The notes beneath the pieces are model-generated. The model ran no database searches, was not told the DNA's origin, and saw nothing but the letters and a program-made list of their open reading frames with translations. A stretch of DNA of 64,000 nucleotides. Origin: Hyperoplus lanceolatus. Taxonomy: Eukaryota; Chordata; Actinopteri; Uranoscopiformes; Ammodytidae. The stretch lies in assembly GCA_026929865.2 (NCBI GenBank), contig CM049396.1:38590501-38654500 (forward strand), in the 5' to 3' direction. How positions within the stretch are numbered: the first letter of the stretch is position 1; every line of letters starts with the position of its first letter. Of this stretch, positions 47,601-60,400 are shown in pieces. The position numbers were made by a program, and so were the translations under genes.

Positions 47601-48446
47601 ACAGAACAAGTGGATGTCAAGTTTTTTAATGTCGATGCTTGGTTGGGAGTTATGAGCAAAACAGATTAAAATGGCGGCGACTAATTGCACAATGTAATGT
47701 CAATGGACATGCTAAATGAGATTAGCATTCCCGCCTTTTTCTTTGATGGAAAAAAAATCTAAATTTTATTAAAACCCTTACACATTAATATTTCTTCCAT
47801 ATTTTTTATTAGACTCGTGTATGCCCCTTGATGGTTTCCCGTGAGTTTTAAGAAAATTCCTTTCCAATTAGGAGATATAAAATTTCCTAATTTATGCGCC
47901 CCCTTATCGAAATTTTCCAAATTTTTTATTGAGCGCAATTAAGGTAGCCCCAACATGTGTCTAAAATTTGACTTGATCCGACTTATGATTTTGGATTTAT
48001 GAATTTCTACGAACGTAGCTAATCAACAAATACTTAAAACCTACCGTTTCATTATCGATGTCGGATCAAAATTCTTTCGAATAATTTTTTTCCGTGGGTC
48101 GGTAGATGTTTGTCAAAGTTTGGTGTCGATTGTCCAAAAATTGTGGGAGGAGTAGCGAAAATATGTTTTTCAGTTTTCCGATTTTAAAAATCTATAATAT
48201 CCAAATGCGTGGCCTATGCCAAATGATGCAGCTGACTCCAGTGCATCTGTGGATATAAAGTTTTTGACTGTGGGAGTTCGGTGTGGGAGTTATGACCCCA
48301 AACGCGTTTTCCTCCGTTTAGGCCACCTAGTGGCGCATGTCTGAATTTTTCTGTAGCGGAGGCCGGGGGTCTGAATAGTCAAGCAGGGCATGTCCCAACC
48401 CTTTACGGTTTGGGCTGCAGCACCACTTTTACTCGAGAAAAATTAA

Positions 48447-48482
<36 letters not shown>

Positions 48483-51400
48483 CCCACTAAAACAATAGGG
48501 TTCCCCCCCGCAGGGCGGGAACCGCGTTGTGCAAACCTCCCAGCTCCTCTCGCTTCCCCAAATAACAAAACAGCAACGTGTTGCTCCATCTTCTTAACTT
48601 TTATCTTCCTTTCTTTTTTTCTTGTTCTTTTTTTTCTCTTTTCGTCTGGTAGGCAACTTCTTTTTCTTTTTTCCTCCGTTGACAAGGCAATTTCTGTTGG
48701 CAGCAATCAGGATTGCTAAGGCAGCACAGGAGCGGCAAGTCGTCACGCAAGGTAACGGCTTGTTACGCAAACCGGAAATGCTCGTAAACGGAGACCTGCG
48801 GAGACCGTCTCGTTTAACAACGCTCGATCGGCCTTCACAGGCTATAGCCTTCATAGTCCGCGTAGACTCTCTGTAATGGGATACAGTGAGTGAGGCAAAG
48901 AGGAAAGAGCGAGAGAAGCGAACACCAGCGAGTTTGCTGGTGGTGGCGGCAAAAAGAAACACATTACGTGCCAATTTGTATTCGATGATCGCGATAGGGT
49001 CATTTAAAATACATCAATCAATCAGGTTTGACACCCTGCACTAGTGGGTTAACTAAGAAATGCAATAAAGTCAAGCAAAAAATTAAAATTAAAAAAATTA
49101 AAAAGTTAAATATTACATTATTTTAAATGTACCGCGGGCCAATCAAAAGTGGGCTGCAATTGGCCCGCGGGCCGTAATTTGGACACTCCTGATGTAGGCC
49201 TACACGTAGCTTTTTGCTGTATAAAATACAAACAGTGTCATATGGTTTATTGAATGTAAATGGCTTAATGTACTAATTTAAAAGAACCGGTATGTATTGT
49301 GACCAGGGAACATAGGACCCCTTTTGGGAAAAACTAGAAACATAGGACCCGGGGAACATAGGGATGACCCCCGAAAAAGGGGATTGATTCACCGCAGCCT
49401 CTGTCAGTTGCTGTTTGTTTTGGGGGGTTACTCTCTTCAGGCTCCCCTTTAGCAGGTAAAATGCCTGCTCTATAGGGTTTAAGTCTGGAGATTGACTTGA
49501 CCAGTCTAAAACCTTCCATTTCTTGCCACTGACTAACTCCTTTGTTGTTTTTGCAGTGTGTTTTGGGTCATTATCTTGCTGCATGATGAAGGATCTTCCA
49601 ATCAGTTTGGTTGCATCTTTCTTTACATTGGTAGACAAAATGTTTCTGTAGACTTCTGAATTCATTTTGCTATTGCCATCATGTGTTACATCATTAATGC
49701 CCATCCGAGAAGAAGCCAAGCAAGCCAAAGCCATGACATTGCCTCCACCGTGTTTCACAGATGAGCTTGTATGTTTGGACTCATGAGCAGATCATTTATT
49801 TCTCCAAACTTTAGCCTTTCCTTCACATGATAGCAGAATGGAGGAGACTGAAGAGAGTAGCCCCCCAAAACAAACAGCAACTGAAAGACGCTGCGGTGAA
49901 AGCCTGGAAAAGCATCACAAAAGAAGAATGCAAAGGTTTGGTGATGTCAATCGGTTACAGGCTTGATGCAGTTATTGCGAGCGAAGGATTTGCAACAAAA
50001 TATTAAGTCTTATTCACTTTAATATTTTAAGTCTATCTGTTACAATATTTATGCTCACCTAAACATGTGGTGTTGCTTTTCAAATAATGCTATCTTCTCA
50101 GTTGTGTATCAGATCCAGATGTTTCCAGTCTACAGCAAAAATAAAGGAATTGGCCCAATACTTTTGGAGGGCACTGTAGCTTGCATTTGAAAACACATAT
50201 CCTGAAACAAGCACTTAATAGTAAACTTTATGATGCCCGATGTTTACGTGCATAGGGATGTACGTGACGCATCCCTACAGCTGACTGAGTGGCAGAGTCA
50301 CACATCGGGACACCAATCCTCCCTTTTAATGGCCTGTCGCAATATTCTTCTACTTCTTTTGGCAAACAGATACAAGGGGGGTAATTCCCTAAACATTTTC
50401 CATCCGTATTTTTGAGAGGCACCTATTTGCAGACCCATGGGGAAGCGGAGCTCCAACGGAAGCACGACCTTTCTTCTTCGTTTTGTTTTACTGGCGGCGA
50501 TCACCCAGCGTTTCTTCTTCTTTTTGTTTTACTGCCGGCGTTCACCTAGCGGTGAATAATAACAAGACACAGTTTCCACCGGTTATGGTGCTAGTAGACA
50601 GTCAAATAAGTCATTTTGTTAAGGGTCCCAAGTGGCCAGGACGGTGGTAAAAGTAGATGTTGAGGTATAAGACGAATGAAGCAACAAAGCTTTGTGTGTA
50701 CATCTTCCGAAATCCGTCTCTTTAATTCACAATTATCACAAGTAGGTCAATCACATACAAATATAAACTCTTATAAATAAAACACAAAAAGTGCCACCAC
50801 ATTAAACTAAACAGCTAATTTTAAAAAGTGGGGTGAAAGACATTAACGTCTGACACATAAGGTGACAGTTTCCATTCTAGATCCTGATTGATTTATTACC
50901 AGATCCCTTGTCCTCTAGTGATCAGTTTTAATTATTCTATAATTTCTATATTCATATTAGGCTATTGAACGATCGATGCTCGTCTGTGACTTTGTCATCA
51001 CGCAAGTGAACAGTAACGATCGCGTGCAGCCGCAGAATTACATTTCAACCAGACATAAATAGCCTATGTTCAGTGGCACAGACGTTAAAAAACTCCTGTT
51101 AATAAATAAATAAATAATGAGATACATACAATACAATAGGTTTATTAATCTGAATGTAGAGCATGTTCACGATGTGTAAGGTGGCCGCATATAAACGGCA
51201 CGAGGGCTGAGAACTACGCTACTGATCAGATAAATGATTGATCAAACGTAAAATCATCAGGAAATGATAAAAACATCCCGATGGAGATTTCTATGGATTG
51301 ATTTTGCTTTAAACTGTACAGGGACGCGTGTGACAGTGACACTCTTTCTACAGTCGGAGCTGCAGCGTAAAGTGAAAACAAATTATTGTGGACAGTCTAA

Positions 51401-54400
51401 GGCACACCTGTGCACTAATCATGATGTCAGATCAGCATCTTGATGTGGCACACCTGTGAGGTGGGATGGATTATCTCAGCAAAGCAGAAGTGCTCACTAT
51501 CACACATTTAGACAGATTTGTGAACAATGTTTGAGAGAAATGGTAGAATTGTGTATCTGGAATGAATTTTAGATCTTTAAGTCCATCTCATGAAAAATGG
51601 GAGCAAAAACAAAAGTGTTGCGTTTATATTTTTGTTGAGTGTAGATGAATTCAGATGGCAGACGCGAGACCTTGACGTCACACGAGGGTGACGTCAAGGT
51701 GAGGTGGCTTTTAAGCCACGGGTAGATCAATTGCTAAAAGCAATGTGGTGGACAACTTCTGAAAGTTGAATATTCTACCTTTAACCAGTAGGGGAAATAG
51801 CATGCAAAGCATGTATGTAACCTACTGCTTCAATCAAACACATAAGAATTATAAAGGATGATGCGGAGAGACTTTGGTTTTGTCTTCACGCAATCTTAAC
51901 TTTAAAATTACAGAAACTCAACACTCATGTATTCATTAAGAATACTTGAGGGGGAAATCACGAGTGTCAGTGTGTGTGTGTGTGTGTGTGTGTGTGATGT
52001 GCGTAGTTAGAAATGAGAAGGAGAGAAAACAAAAGACAGTAGCTGCAGCTCCAGCGCGTAGTGAACTGTTTCCTCCAATCACACAGTGACTGCAAATGCG
52101 CATTTACGTACACTGAGTTGAATTGATAAAGAGGAAAGGATTCACCGGCTATAAGAGTGACAGCAGCAACACATCAATACATTCCCGGTTAACGGGAGAA
52201 AAACACTGTGAGCGAAAAACACTTATGTAAAACATAAGTGAGTCAGAATTACTTTAAATCAGGAAATAGTGAGCTCGTCAGCTCTTACGTTTACTTCAAG
52301 TTAATGAACAACATAAAATAACTATCTTAGCCCAGACAATAGCCTCACGTGAATCGCTTGGTCCAGCGATGATTGGTTGAAAGCAGCTGGAGGAGATAGG
52401 AGGAGAAAAAGGCCGCTTGCCGGGCCTTGTGCGCTGATGGAGCGCGTCTTGTGGAAGACAGTGGTGTGGAACCAGCTCAGCTGATAAGGGCAGCGTGCCA
52501 CACCATGCCAAGGGAAAGAAAGAAGGGGATCAGCAGCTCTTCTTGGCAATGGCGGGCTGTCTGCGGTCCGATGGGCAGCGTAGGCAAGGAGGAGAGGAGG
52601 AAGCGGAGAACTCCCTCTGCGTCGGTCCTTGTCCTTGGCTGGCGCTGCGTCTAGGGCAGCGTAGTAACGGCCTAGAGGATAAGTGATAGGCAGCTTCACC
52701 TGGCTGGCTCCGGTCCGTGGAACGGGCATTGCAGGCGTCTTGATGAAGGGATCCTGCGTCTTTGCTCACGCTTTACGCGTGTGGGGTCGTTCTGTTTTGA
52801 GGAGAGGCTGAGGTGGCTGCTTCAGCTCTGGTGAAGAGGTTTTCTGTAGGAAAACTCTCTCGAATCCGGGAAAACAGAGGAGATGTTTCAAGCAGTCCAT
52901 GAACTCGTCCAGCGAGTATAAAGACTGTGACTTGGAGTTGCTTAATCCTAGGCCTCAGGTTTAAGCATGTCGTACCTTCTATCACGGCTGGAAGCCGAGG
53001 GCGAATGGCAAAAATGAGAGTCTTGCATCCTGTATTAAAACAGTCCAAATGCATTCTCATCCAATCAGAAGTTAGTTGTCTAATCAGCAAGCAGTGTTTA
53101 CATTCGAACCAGCCAATACAATGCTCTTCCTTCCTTAGGAAAAGAAAGCTTTGAAGCTTGTGTCTCACAGTTGAGATAAGGTAAACACAGCAGGGTGCCT
53201 GGGCCCTGCAATGTCTGGTTTGAACTTTATGGTAGCTTCCAAATAGAGTTTCATCCTGTGGAACTTGCAGAGAATCAGTCCCCAAAGGTCTGGTAGGATT
53301 AACCAACCTTTTAAAAGGGACTATCACATCTTAAATGAGTTTATGCCCTCTGCAGGGGTCTGGGATGGTCGCATCTACAGAGAAACTTATGTAAACATGC
53401 GTTAGACTTTAGTCTCTTGGAATGCACTGTGGCATCAGTCTTAACCCATTACAACATTTCAAATGAGACACTCTGTGTAGGCACAACACTAAGTTGTACA
53501 AATACTTATAGGCTACTAAATATAAAAGGTAATTTGATTTTTACGATATGTTTTAGATCCAATATGTTTCTATGCCTATTGTAGTCATGGACAAGATTAA
53601 CTGTATCATAGGCTATGCTGTGTAAAATGGATATAGGCTACACATGTTGTGTAATAAATCAACCAGCTCATTATACTTTACATGATGCCCATCATCTTCA
53701 ATAACAGAACTGATCAGGTATTATGATTTTAACCATTCCAAAAATGGAACTTGCAATATTTCTCTTTTTACCTCTAACAAAGTAAAGAAACATTATATCA
53801 TCAAACAGCATGAGTTTACCATGCAAACACTGTGCAACAATTCAATGTCAAACTAAAAGCATGCCAATAATATACAACATAGTAAGCCCAAATAATTAAA
53901 TGCACTTTATAAACAAGCCCGAAGTTGTTTGTAAAAAAATCTGACATGGTAACACTGGCATGCACTGCCCAAGTTGATTTCAGGGAGGAGGCGGTTCAGC
54001 CCTAACTAGGGGGTTTAGTTACCCTTTAAAACAAATTACCTTCAACAGAGGGCGCTAAGCATCGATACCATATTATGTCCATTCCATTATACTTACATCA
54101 CATATTGCATCATAGATTACTTTGAATGCTGGCTGCTTGTCGTCATGGTACACTCCGCGGTTGCCATGGAGGATGGACACTCCCTCCTCTTCAGCCCCTT
54201 TACAGTTGCTCCCGTACATGCAGTGATCTGGCCTGTAGTTCCACTGGCAGGGAAAGATGAAGAGACACTCTAGGGGAACAAACACACACAAACACACACA
54301 CACACACACATACGTGCGCGATTATGACCCCATTCTTAATGTAGGCGGGGTTTATGATCCTATCCTTTAGATAGGCGAGGTTTATGACCCATCCTTTAGG

Positions 54401-57400
54401 TAGGCAGGGTTTAGGCTGGACGGCGATAGCTGCCGCCAGAATATGGGTCTTAAGTATCGCGTCGTGGAAAGACTGCAGTCAAGTCAGTGGTCTCTCGTTT
54501 TTGCTTGGTCAAACCAGTCGCTCCTATATTTATTCCCCACGTGTTGTGAGCGTATTACGCCGGTAAATGCTCAGAGACGGCTCGCGGCGAGCCGACAGAG
54601 ACAGTGAGCAAACAGCGCTGGCTACGGCAGCTACGTCACTATGGCAACATCGTAGCAGGGGGACATCGTGTAGCCCACTGATTGATTTAATGAAGAAAAA
54701 AACACCACACAATAAGCAGAGTGCTGCGCCGACATTGTTTGCTAAATACAAGACTCTCTTCACTCCAAGTCCTGCAGAGGTGACTACACACGGCGGTTTA
54801 ATGCAAAAATTATTCTTTTGACCAATCAATGGACAGCAGTGTGTAGCTCCACCTTTTCGGCACCCTTTCCGGCGGCCGGTACCCTAACGGAGGGATACCA
54901 AAAATAGGAGTGGCTTGAGCTGCTCAGCTCGCTTATTTTGGGACCCTACCCAACTTTTGGCAATGGAAACGTCAAAATAAGCGAACTGAGCCACACAGAA
55001 CCAAGCTGCTCTGCTTGCTGGAAACGAGGCAATCGACAGCAGAGAGCTCAGAGCTGTACCATGTCAAATGAACACTTCGTTGGCTTGTGTTTTCAGGCAA
55101 ACACCAGCGATTTCGCTCTTGTTGCTATTGTTGGCGCTCGGAGCAATGTATGCCCACATCTGTCAGCTGCAGCTGGAACTCTGTGGGCTGTTGAAGCCTG
55201 CTGTTGCCTACAGCCACAGCCTCATGTGTTCACTGATGCAGTTTCATAATGTAGACTGGTTTATACACAGTGAAATAAGACACTATTGATGCCATGTTGA
55301 TAGTGTGAATCTGCCCTAGTGAAAGTGTGCAGACTAGGGGTGTGAACGTTTACAAACACTTCTAAACGGTTACACGGCTGCAAATGTTTCGTGTAGCCTA
55401 CACGTTTAACCATTTGATATGGGGGGTGGGGGGGGGGCATTTTTTTTGCCGATGCTGTTGGAGTGACAGTGTGCAGTGAGAAAGACAGATAGAGGCAGAG
55501 AGGCCATTATTTCATAATTTTGCTTTTTGACTTCGAAGTGATCATAGTGATCATCTGTCATTAGACTGACTGCCGCTGTCGGGCCGTTGTCGGCTTGCGT
55601 ATGAAGGTATATGTGGTGCATAAGTCTTTAGCACATGTAACTGCAGATTTTGAATGCGTAAACTGAAGTCACAAAGGTGTAACAGTAGATTTGAAGTCGT
55701 AAATATTTGTTTTGCATGTGTACTCTAAAGTCACAAATGTGTAACAGTAAATTTGAAATCGTAAATATTTTTTCTACCATTGTGGACACAAAATAGGGGC
55801 AAATCCTATCCTGTGCATCACAACTTCAAGGAGTCATGCACTTGACACTTTTGCTACAATCATTGCAGCACAGTTGGTGCAAAACACATTTGCACACCCG
55901 TGTTTCATAATGTGAGAACATGCCCCCAATTTGTGCATTCGTAAACCCAAATGTGAACTAATGCATCAGAAGTTGCACATCTGTGAAAAATGTCCTCTCA
56001 AATAAAATGATATCGAGCACAGCATTTTAATGAGCGAGCACAAATCGATGATACAACTGCTCAAATCTGTTCCTACAAGTCTAAACTGAGGGTTTTCTCT
56101 GCTCGAATCTGCTCCTGCAAGTCTCTGCTGTGGGTTTTTTTGCAGGTAGATTTGCACCACGTCCAGCTGGTATAGTTGGTGCAAAAGTATTTTGTACCCG
56201 TAGAACAGAGTTGTATCCGTAGAAGGTGGGCGGGACAACATTGTCGCATCATCCAATGAAAGCGCCGGTTGGGACCTGTGACGTCAGCATTTAAACAGAC
56301 TGAGGGAAAGCCTGTTTCCGTCGTCTCCCTCATATGTCCATGGTCGTCTCTTTTCACCAGAAAATGTAGGAAATGAGCGACAAAAACTACCAAAACAATT
56401 ACCATAACAGAGAGAGGAAAGCCCGTATGTGGGAGTAGATTGGGACGACACTTGGTGGACAATTTATTATTTAATTATTCTCCGTATTTTCTTCTCCTAT
56501 GGATCGTTGTGGGCAGAGATGATTTGATCAGGCCCGCGACCTGTAGAGCATAAATTTCTGAGTATGTCAAAAAAAAAAGTAAGTCTCTATCCCATTCCTG
56601 TGAGGAGTTATCAATTTTTAAAGAAATAACCGAAATGCTCACTCCTGCCGCTAGGGGGCAGCCTAAATAAAAAAGCACATTTTAGCAACGTGGGAAATGG
56701 TAAATGGCAATCCTGCTTCACCGCTATTAATGTTTCCTCTAGTGCTTTATGGCAAAGTAAAAACCAAAAAAAAATTATTTTTTATTTTTAGTACATTTTA
56801 TTTTATTACTTTTTAATAAAAATAAAACTATTTTTATTTTTAGTGCTGAAGAATTAATGTACTAGCAAGCGCGGCGTGTCTGCGGCTCTGTGTGCGCAAA
56901 ACGAGCAGGAGCATGCTAGTGTAGGCCTACAAGATTTATTTCCTAATTTTCAATGCTGCTTTATTTTTATGTTTTAAATTGGGAAAAACGAATTCCAAAA
57001 CAACCAATAACCTCTGTATTTAAAAATAAATCAAAACAGTAGAAGTTGCACTTTTATTTAATTGTATTTTGTACAGTCTGCATGTTTGCACAAAATGTGT
57101 CCCTGTACATATAGCAAACCAAATTGGACAACTGTAAGGTCAGTGCTCCTCCTATTCCCGTGGCCAGCAGCAACCTTTACTAAGACATTTCCTGGGGGCT
57201 ACAGAGATCCCTTGTGATCCGTGATAATGTAGGTTACAAATGTAGGCTGAGTGATAAAGCATATTACTGAAAAACAAAGTTAGGGATTTGGAGTTATTTT
57301 GCCATTATTTTACTGGTCCGGCCCACCTGAGATCAGAGAGGCTGTATGTGGCCCTCGAACCAAAATGAGTTTGACACCCCTGCTGATTGTGAAGCAGCTC

Positions 57401-60400
57401 AACTGTTTATTAAACCACCGCAGGTCCTGGTGTTTAATGGATATCCCCTCCTCAACTTCACCGTGTCACATAATAAGCCTCCTGTCCTGTCTAAAATGAT
57501 CGAGAAACCACCTCAAAGCTAGCTAACGCGGCTTATTTACTGTTACAGACACCTTGGACTACTTTTCCTCAAAGGCTGGAGTACATATAATATAATTCTC
57601 CATTACTTAAAAAATGCAATGTAAAACTACAGAAAAAGAGTTTAATTCACTACTTCCTACTACTTCGCATTAGTTTGGTAGTTTGTGTTGCTCATTTAGG
57701 CATTTCCTACAATTTCTGGTGAAAAGGGACAAAGGAAAAAGGCTTTTCCTCCGTTTGTTCACATGCTGACGTCACAGGTCCCAACCAGCGCTTTCATTGG
57801 ATGATGCGACAATGTTGTCCCGCCCACCTTCTACGGATACAAATCTGTTCTACGGTACAAAATACTTTTGTACCAACTATACCAGCTGGACGTGGTGCAA
57901 ATCTACCTGCAAAAAACCCACTGCTGAGACTTGCAGGAGCAGATTCGAGCAGAGAAAACCCTCAGTTTAGACTTGTAGGAACAGATTCGAGCAGTTGTAT
58001 CGATGGATTTGTGCTCGCTCATTAAAAATTTGTGCTCGATATCATTTTATTTGAGAGGACATTTTTCACAGATGTGCAACTTCTGATGCGTTAGTTCACA
58101 TTTGGGTTTACGAATGCACAAATTTTGGGCATGTTCTCACATTATGAAACACGGGTGTGCAAATGTGTTTTGCACCAACTGTGCTGCACTGATTGTAGCA
58201 AAAGTGTCAAGCGCGTGATGCACATGATAGGATTTGTGCACCCGTAATAACGATTTGTGAACTTGTAGTCCCTATTTTGTGTCCACAATGGTAGAAAAAA
58301 TATTTACGACTTCAAATTTACTGTTACACATTTGTGACTTTAGAGTACGCATTCTAAATCTGCAGTTACATGTGCTAAAGACTTATGCACCATATATAAC
58401 TTCATACTTGCAAGCCGACCAGCTGTTTGAGACAGAGATGAAAAGGAAAGTGAAACTGAAGGTGGAGCAGTTAAATAGTTCAATGAATAAATATTGTAAC
58501 CAAACACAATAATGTGTTGTGTTATCTGCTTTAGCAGCCTACAGTAGCTCACATCGCCAACCACTCCTTGAAAAAAATATAATCTTCCAAACTTATAAAA
58601 AAAATAAAAAATAAACGGTTTTCGTTTATTGATTTTTCCTAAACGGTAATGATTTACCAAATGGTTACACGTGTATAGACTAGGGAAAAAATGTGTGGAC
58701 CTCGTTATAGCATTTTAAAGCCTCTCTCTGTGTCGTGGCACTGACAATCAGCTCGTCTAGTTCAGATGAGAGTTGGCAATTAAATACCAGATGACACAAT
58801 GTTCGAATTCCCTTAATTAGATCTTTATTGTTTGCAAACAAGAATCAGCGTCTACGTTCTCTGAAAGAGCAGAAACTGACTGAAGAGAGAGATGCAGCCT
58901 CTTCAGCCGTATATAGAAATCATTATCATACAAACATCATTCTCTGGTGCCACCTTAGTCAAAACATACATACTCTGACGCAGTCTTAGTATCTCAATCC
59001 ATAACAACCTTCACAATGACATAGGTCAGAACTCTTTATCAATTAGATTACTTGTATTTAGATTCACAATGACTTCTGGCTACATAAACAAATATACATG
59101 ATTTTTATATTATGATTATTATATTCATTTACATAACAGTACATCATGTGTTTTCAGTGTGATAATGATGATATAAGCACACCGGTTAAATGGACTGTAC
59201 CTGGGTTGAAGTGGAAAATAATGTTGAGCAGGTCCTGGTCTCCCCAAGTGATGTGGTTCTTGTACTTCTGATAGAGTGGATGTAGAAGATCCTCCCATGA
59301 AAGGCCAGTGGGGATTATACTGTTCTGCAAATAACAACAACATTTTCACTTGCAAACAGCTCAATAGCAGCCTCTTTTCTTTTATCCCCCTTAATATTCT
59401 TTTCCCAAGAACACATCTTAAAAGGAGGAGCACATTAACATTACAACTCCCATTTGCAATTTGCTGGCAGTGATAAAAGCTGGAGCTGCTGAATTGAGAT
59501 TTGAGGGCAGGGGGGTCTGTGTTATGATGCTAGTGTGATAATCAAAGCGCCTCAATCACGGCCCACTCAAAGCACTTGCGTAGGCACAGTTTGCAAAAGA
59601 GAAATCAGTGCCCACTACTGATGGCAGCATGGTAGTTCTGACGAAACAGAAACGTCTGTTGTTTTATTTACTGAAATATTTGTTTTATTTCGTTATGTGG
59701 CAAATCTCACTCTTTATGACAAACTATACATGAAGCTCACAGTTAAGTTACTGTTCATTCAGACTGAACATTTCCTACAGGTTAGCGTTACATTAAAAGC
59801 ATTTAACTGGCGAAACGTGAGCAATGAAAGTCAACTTTGACTTTAAGCCATGGAGGAACAATCCCAAAACATTCACAACAACAAGTTTAATTTAGCCTAA
59901 GTTGTACAAATACTTCCTACCAAACACTAATTTGTATTATATATGTTATATGTTTTATAGTTTGGTTTTAGATAAAAAAGGAAGTTCAAATTATTTTTGT
60001 GTAGGGGAGAACGGGGTAAGTAGGCACACTTTTTACTCTAGTGAGAATTGCTCATCACCTAAACATCTTTCAATAGTCATTCCTACATTAAATTGAAGCT
60101 TAAGGTGTTGGCTTGAAATGTGAACCCCTCACTTTTTCTATCTTATTGTAATAAAGAAGAAATTAATCATCAAAGACACCCTTACACATTGTGACAACCG
60201 ACCCCTTGATGGGGTTGGTTGTCACAATGTGTAAGGGTGTCTTTTTCACTATGGGGTTGTTTGTCACAATGTTATCTTAATGGGAATAATCATAAAAAGA
60301 ACGAAAGTAGAACTAAATTTGAACATTTAATTGCATTGTCAAGTTGACAAATAGGCTTACATAACTTACTGTAGCCTTGGCAACTGGTCTAGTTTGGGAT

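Larger units (their letters stand above)
46315..49191. mobile_element. hAT-type element with perfect 8-bp target duplication, carrying other repeats
   Basis: Ends CAGGGGTGTCCAAAC and TTTGGACACTCCTG; ATGTAGGC flanks both (46307-46314, 49192-49199). GGGCCGGGCC and GGCCCGCGGGCC near the ends. Inserted within: a partial AGC-type element (46581-46765) and a GAACTGCAAGCAG repeat (47188-48530). Confidence 0.92.

Noticed and set aside
48443-48974. Lys-rich and Leu-rich frames near the (AAT)n run
   Set aside because: Low-complexity translations of AAT, TTTTCTT and similar tracts.
52773-53327. Minus-strand open frame of 184 codons
   Set aside because: No recognisable motif, no splice or promoter support, composition like the surrounding intron; kept only as part of an unknown segment.
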